This document shows, in pieces, positions 5,734-7,901 of a stretch of DNA of 7,901 bases. Source of the stretch: Oscillospiraceae bacterium (GTDB lineage: Bacteria; Bacillota_A; Clostridia; Oscillospirales; Oscillospiraceae). The notes beneath the pieces were generated by a model. That model saw only the letters and a program-made list of their open reading frames with translations. It was not told the DNA's origin and did no database searches. Numbering within the stretch: position 1 is the stretch's first letter; each line of letters opens with the position of its first letter. Location: the NCBI GenBank assembly GCA_017936985.1, contig JAGBEM010000144.1:1-7901 (forward strand), read 5' to 3'. Made by a program: the position numbers and the translations under genes.

Positions 5734-6171
5734 TTATTTTCCTGTGGATCCAAACCCGCCGGCACCCCGGTCTGTATCGGACAGCGCGTCCACTTCCTCA
5801 TAGGCAGGGGTCAGCACCGGTGTGATGATCATCTGAGCGATCCGTTCGCCGGGTTCCACAGTTTGCGCCACTGAGCTATGGTTAAACAGAACCACCTTGA
5901 TCTCTCCCCGGTAATCACTGTCGATCACGCCCACTTTATTGGCAGGAGCCAGACCCCGTTTGGCGCCCATGCTGCTGCGGGCGTAAATCAGTCCTGCGCA
6001 GCCTGCCGGAATCTCCATGGAAAGTCCTGTGGGAATAAATACAGTCTGTCCGGGATCGATGGTCACGCTTGTCTCCAAGCAGGCATACAGATCCGCCGCC
6101 GCAGCGCCGGCAGAGCCGTAAGTTGGCAAAATCGCCATGGGAGATAATTTCTTCACACGAATGGCACTCAT
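5734..6171 (-). CDS. dut: dUTP diphosphatase (trimeric dUTPase)
   Basis: This 145-residue cytoplasmic enzyme hydrolyses dUTP to dUMP and diphosphate, keeping uracil out of DNA and feeding dTMP synthesis. The five motifs of homotrimeric dUTPases are in order: motif 1 around GAAAADLYA (22-30, Asp27), motif 2 ARSSMG (64-69), motif 3 GVIDSDYRGE (81-90) with catalytic Asp84 and Tyr87, motif 4 ERIAQMII (109-116), and motif 5 RGAGGFGSTG (135-144) with the base-stacking Phe140. Length is typical. In motif 1 alanine (A25) replaces the usual glycine two before the Asp, and motif 2 has ARSS where PRSG is common; both may be family variation. The ATG at 6171 follows the phosphatase stop by one base (TGATATG), and the AAAGGAG binding site lies inside the phosphatase's last codons, so translation is probably coupled. 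Confidence 0.97.
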   Translation of the reverse strand: MSAIRVKKLSPMAILPTYGSAGAAAADLYACLETSVTIDPGQTVFIPTGLSMEIPAGCAGLIYARSSMGAKRGLAPANKVGVIDSDYRGEIKVVLFNHSSVAQTVEPGERIAQMIITPVLTPAYEEVDALSDTDRGAGGFGSTGK

Positions 6172-6172
6172 A

Positions 6173-7087
6173 TCATTTCTCCTTTCCCAAGCCGGAAAAC
6201 CACCGGAAACTCAAAGGCCAAACAATACCGGCCACCGTAACGATCATGAAATACCGCACTGCACGGGCTGCCATGTGTCCGGCAAACAGTGCATCCAACG
6301 GTGCTTTCAGGCCTTCTTTTACCAACAACACCGCGATCAGACCGCCTACGACCTTCAAGATCTGTGCCCACCAAACACCACCTGTTTGGAAATTCAGCCA
6401 TTTGCTGTCCACAAAGTACACCACAGCCACACCGATCAGACAACCCATGAGCGTATAGGCATTCTTTATTCCGGACTGCAGATTGTGCGCATCCGTATCT
6501 GCAGGGAACGGATACAGCTCCACAAAAGCAAGCTGACCAATGGCCATCGCCAACATGACCGCGATCAGGATCTTCATCGCCTTATCGCCGCCCTTGAATA
6601 TCACCGGGTGCAGCGCAAACACCAAAACGAGAGAGATACCGGAGCCAACCAACACATCCGCCGGTGTGTGCACGCCAAGATACATTCTGGAAAAGGGCAC
6701 TAGCACAGCCAAAGCAATGGCGATCCCCTTCAGCCAGCGCTGCTTCATGGATGCGGCGATCGAACCAAAAGTGCCTACAGCCGACTGGCTGTGACCGCTG
6801 GGAAAGCTATAGCCGGAAGCAGCTTCCCTGGCCTCTTCCACAATGGTAAACTTCTCATCCAGAACCCAGGGTCTGGGGATACGGCACAGCAACTTCATAA
6901 ACTGGCTGGTGACAGTTCCCACAAAGCCTACCGCCATAAGATAGTATCCTTTTTTCTTATCCACGCACCAAAAAAAGATCAGCGCCAGCACCAAAAAGGC
7001 AGTTTCCTCACCCAGCCGGGTGATCAGCAGCATGATCTCATCCAAGATCGGTATCCGGATCTTTTCCAACAGATAGAGAAATTCCAT
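6173..7087 (-). CDS. PAP2-family membrane phosphatase
   Basis: This is a 304-residue multi-pass membrane protein of the PAP2/type 2 phosphatidic acid phosphatase superfamily, which removes phosphate from lipid phosphates such as undecaprenyl diphosphate or phosphatidylglycerol phosphate. All three catalytic motifs are intact: KX6RP (K65 to R72-P73), PSGH (96-99), and SRX5HX3D (S133, R134, H140, D144). About eight hydrophobic segments are visible, several of them after the catalytic core, which makes the protein longer than minimal PAP2 enzymes (about 200 residues). Two adjacent ATGs compete at 7090 and 7087. AGGAGG is four bases from the first and seven from the second, so 7087 is preferred. 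Its own promoter lies at 7117-7145, and the next gene, dut, starts one base after its stop. The exact lipid substrate cannot be read from sequence. Confidence 0.93.
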   Translation of the reverse strand: MEFLYLLEKIRIPILDEIMLLITRLGEETAFLVLALIFFWCVDKKKGYYLMAVGFVGTVTSQFMKLLCRIPRPWVLDEKFTIVEEAREAASGYSFPSGHSQSAVGTFGSIAASMKQRWLKGIAIALAVLVPFSRMYLGVHTPADVLVGSGISLVLVFALHPVIFKGGDKAMKILIAVMLAMAIGQLAFVELYPFPADTDAHNLQSGIKNAYTLMGCLIGVAVVYFVDSKWLNFQTGGVWWAQILKVVGGLIAVLLVKEGLKAPLDALFAGHMAARAVRYFMIVTVAGIVWPLSFRWFSGLGKEK

Positions 7088-7116
7088 CATTTGTCCTCCT
7101 GTATGGCTTTTTGATC

Positions 7117-7145
7117 ATTATACCATTGCACAGAAGAGATTTCCA
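7117..7145 (-). promoter_or_regulatory. Promoter of the phosphatase-dut unit
   Basis: On the minus strand TGGAAA (7145-7140) and a perfect TATAAT (7122-7117) are 17 bases apart, and the TGG before the -10 makes it an extended -10 (TG-N-TATAAT). Transcription would start near 7110, about 23 bases before the start codon. Confidence 0.75.
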
Positions 7146-7162
7146 CTGTTTTTTATGAAAGA

Positions 7163-7188
7163 ACCCTCCGCTGAAAGCAGCGGAGGGT
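7163..7188 (-). terminator. Rho-independent terminator after thioredoxin
   Basis: An 11-bp perfect stem (7163-7173 paired with 7178-7188, core ACCCTCCGCT and AGCGGAGGGT) closes an AAAG loop seven bases past the thioredoxin stop. The following minus-strand sequence TCTTTCATAAAA is only moderately T-rich. The phosphatase promoter lies directly beyond it, so the two genes are separate units. Confidence 0.82.
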
Positions 7189-7194
7189 CTTATA

Positions 7195-7503
7195 TCAGGG
7201 AATCATGCTAAGGATCTGGTCTTTGGGTTTCGCGCCCAGGGACTGATTGATCACCTGGCCGTCTTTCATGACCACCAGCAGCGGAATACTGGTAACGCCG
7301 AACTTTTGTGCCAAACCCGGCTCTTGGTCTACATCGATCTTGACTACCTTAATGTTTTCATTCTCCTCTGCGATCTCCTCCAGGACAGGGGCTACCATCC
7401 GGCAGGGACCGCACCAGGTTGCGAAAAAGTCCACCAGAACCGGCTTCTCGCTTTTCAAAACTTCCGCTTCAAAATTTTCTTTCGTAATATGCAGTAAAGA
7501 CAT
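7195..7503 (-). CDS. trxA: Thioredoxin
   Basis: This is a 102-residue cytoplasmic thiol-disulfide oxidoreductase that passes electrons from thioredoxin reductase to targets such as ribonucleotide reductase. The redox motif WCGPC is at residues 30-34, preceded by the buried aspartate D25 in VDFFATWC. The cis-proline P74 sits in TSIPL and the DG turn in MKDGQV follows. Length matches the classic single-domain form. Leucine follows the cis-proline where threonine is commonest; that position faces the active site and can tune partner choice. ATG 7503 is selected because AGGAGG lies eight bases upstream. An in-frame extension to 7578 would add 25 residues with no thioredoxin match and is rejected. 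A TACAAT at about 7536-7541 could be a weak -10, but no good -35 accompanies it, so cotranscription with the upstream hydrolase gene is possible. Confidence 0.97.
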   Translation of the reverse strand: MSLLHITKENFEAEVLKSEKPVLVDFFATWCGPCRMVAPVLEEIAEENENIKVVKIDVDQEPGLAQKFGVTSIPLLVVMKDGQVINQSLGAKPKDQILSMIP

Positions 7504-7565
7504 TTTTGTTTCCTCCTGTATTTGTTTTTGTAATGCTATTGTACCCGGGTTAGGCGCAGACTTCC

Positions 7566-7578
7566 GTGACTTTGTCAC
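7566..7578. repeat. Short palindrome upstream of thioredoxin
   Basis: GTGAC-TTT-GTCAC is a perfect 5-bp inverted repeat starting three bases after the upstream hydrolase gene's stop codon and about 63 bases before the thioredoxin ATG. It could be an operator for a thioredoxin promoter or chance. It is too short and lacks a T run to be a terminator. Confidence 0.25.
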
Positions 7579-7579
7579 A

Positions 7580-7901
7580 TCAGCGCCATTTTTCTGTCAG
7601 TGCCCGGATCTGATCGGTCAGCTTGCTGTTATCCTTGTTGGAACGGCCCAAACATTTCTTTGCCAGACTCAGCAGCTCCTCTGCTGCCGCTACCAGATCC
7701 CGGTAGATCTGGTATGCCCGGGTGTCGCTCTTTAGCTTCTGGGTGCGGTCGATGCGCTTCCCTTCTGCATAAGCTGTCATCTTTCCTGTGAGCAGATCGT
7801 ATTGCGTACCACTAAAAGGTGCCTGGGCATGATAGCCCATCTCCTCCAAAAGTCCCCGGAATGCTTCACAGGCCTCTTCGTCGCCATGATTTACAAAGAC
7901 A
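7580..7901 (-). CDS. MBL-fold RNA-type hydrolase (beta-CASP/RMMBL), C-terminal end
   Basis: This is the last 106 residues of a protein whose start is beyond the right edge. It opens with VFVNHGDEEACEAFRGLL, matching the RMMBL region (PF07521) of beta-CASP metallo-beta-lactamases. The histidine in NHGD corresponds to the metal-site motif C histidine of that group. Next comes GYHAQAPFSGTQYDLLTGK, then a charged, helical tail of about 60 residues ending in ALTEKWR. Characterised relatives cleave RNA, and many bacterial members of about 530 residues are uncharacterised, so the activity is inferred only from family. The zinc-binding HXHXDH core is not in view. The stop codon is followed by 76 bases to the thioredoxin start. 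Confidence 0.85.
   Translation of the reverse strand, partial: VFVNHGDEEACEAFRGLLEEMGYHAQAPFSGTQYDLLTGKMTAYAEGKRIDRTQKLKSDTRAYQIYRDLVAAAEELLSLAKKCLGRSNKDNSKLTDQIRALTEKWR

Noticed and set aside
6137..6703. Plus-strand open frame (188 codons) opposite the PAP2 gene
   Set aside because: Its product is rich in His, Gln and Arg with no known motif, as expected from the reverse of membrane-helix codons.
1..7901. Defence system, prophage, transposon or toxin-antitoxin pair
   Set aside because: All sizable genes but one fall in housekeeping or common metabolic families; no transposase, integrase, terminal repeats or spacer array was seen.

Overview
The window looks like an ordinary chromosomal segment of a Gram-positive, anaerobic Clostridia-type bacterium, probably of the Oscillospiraceae/Ruminococcaceae kind. 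This is inferred from four things: strong AGGAGG-type ribosome binding sites before most genes, sigma-A-like promoters, a type III glutamine synthetase, and the mix of families (LUD-domain protein, PF12897-type aspartate aminotransferase, clostridial-style dUTPase). G+C content is moderate, about 47-62% in the gene blocks I counted. I see no tRNA, rRNA, CRISPR array, insertion sequence or phage gene.

Layout: every gene except one lies on the minus strand. From the left edge: (1) the N-terminal part of an ABC transporter ATPase (1-272) with its own extended -10 promoter. (2) A two-gene unit read leftwards, a LUD-domain protein (851-1489) whose stop codon overlaps the start of a GtrA-family membrane protein (432-851). 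A 15-codon mini-ORF (395-442) and a hairpin terminator follow. (3) A monocistronic aspartate aminotransferase (1570-2847) with a strong terminator and a near-consensus promoter. (4) A 252-bp divergent control region (2848-3099) holding direct repeats and a perfect palindrome over the -10 box of the gene on the other side. (5) Type III glutamine synthetase (3100-5184), the only plus-strand gene, ending in a bidirectional terminator. (6) A leftward cluster of a PAP2-family membrane phosphatase (6173-7087), dUTPase (5734-6171, one base after the phosphatase stop) and an unrecognised AT-rich two-helix membrane protein (5242-5670). (7) Thioredoxin (7195-7503) with a terminator. (8) The C-terminal end of a beta-CASP/RMMBL metallo-beta-lactamase-fold hydrolase running off the right edge (7580-7901).

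How the genes fit together: glutamine synthetase and aspartate aminotransferase are divergently transcribed and both use glutamate, so their shared intergenic region is a plausible nitrogen-control point. The PAP2 phosphatase and dUTPase are translationally coupled, as are the LUD and GtrA genes, but neither pair has an obvious common pathway. I did not find a convincing new multi-gene system. The items most worth a second look are the palindrome and direct repeats in the glutamine synthetase control region, the mini-ORF after the GtrA gene, and the AT-rich membrane protein of unknown function.
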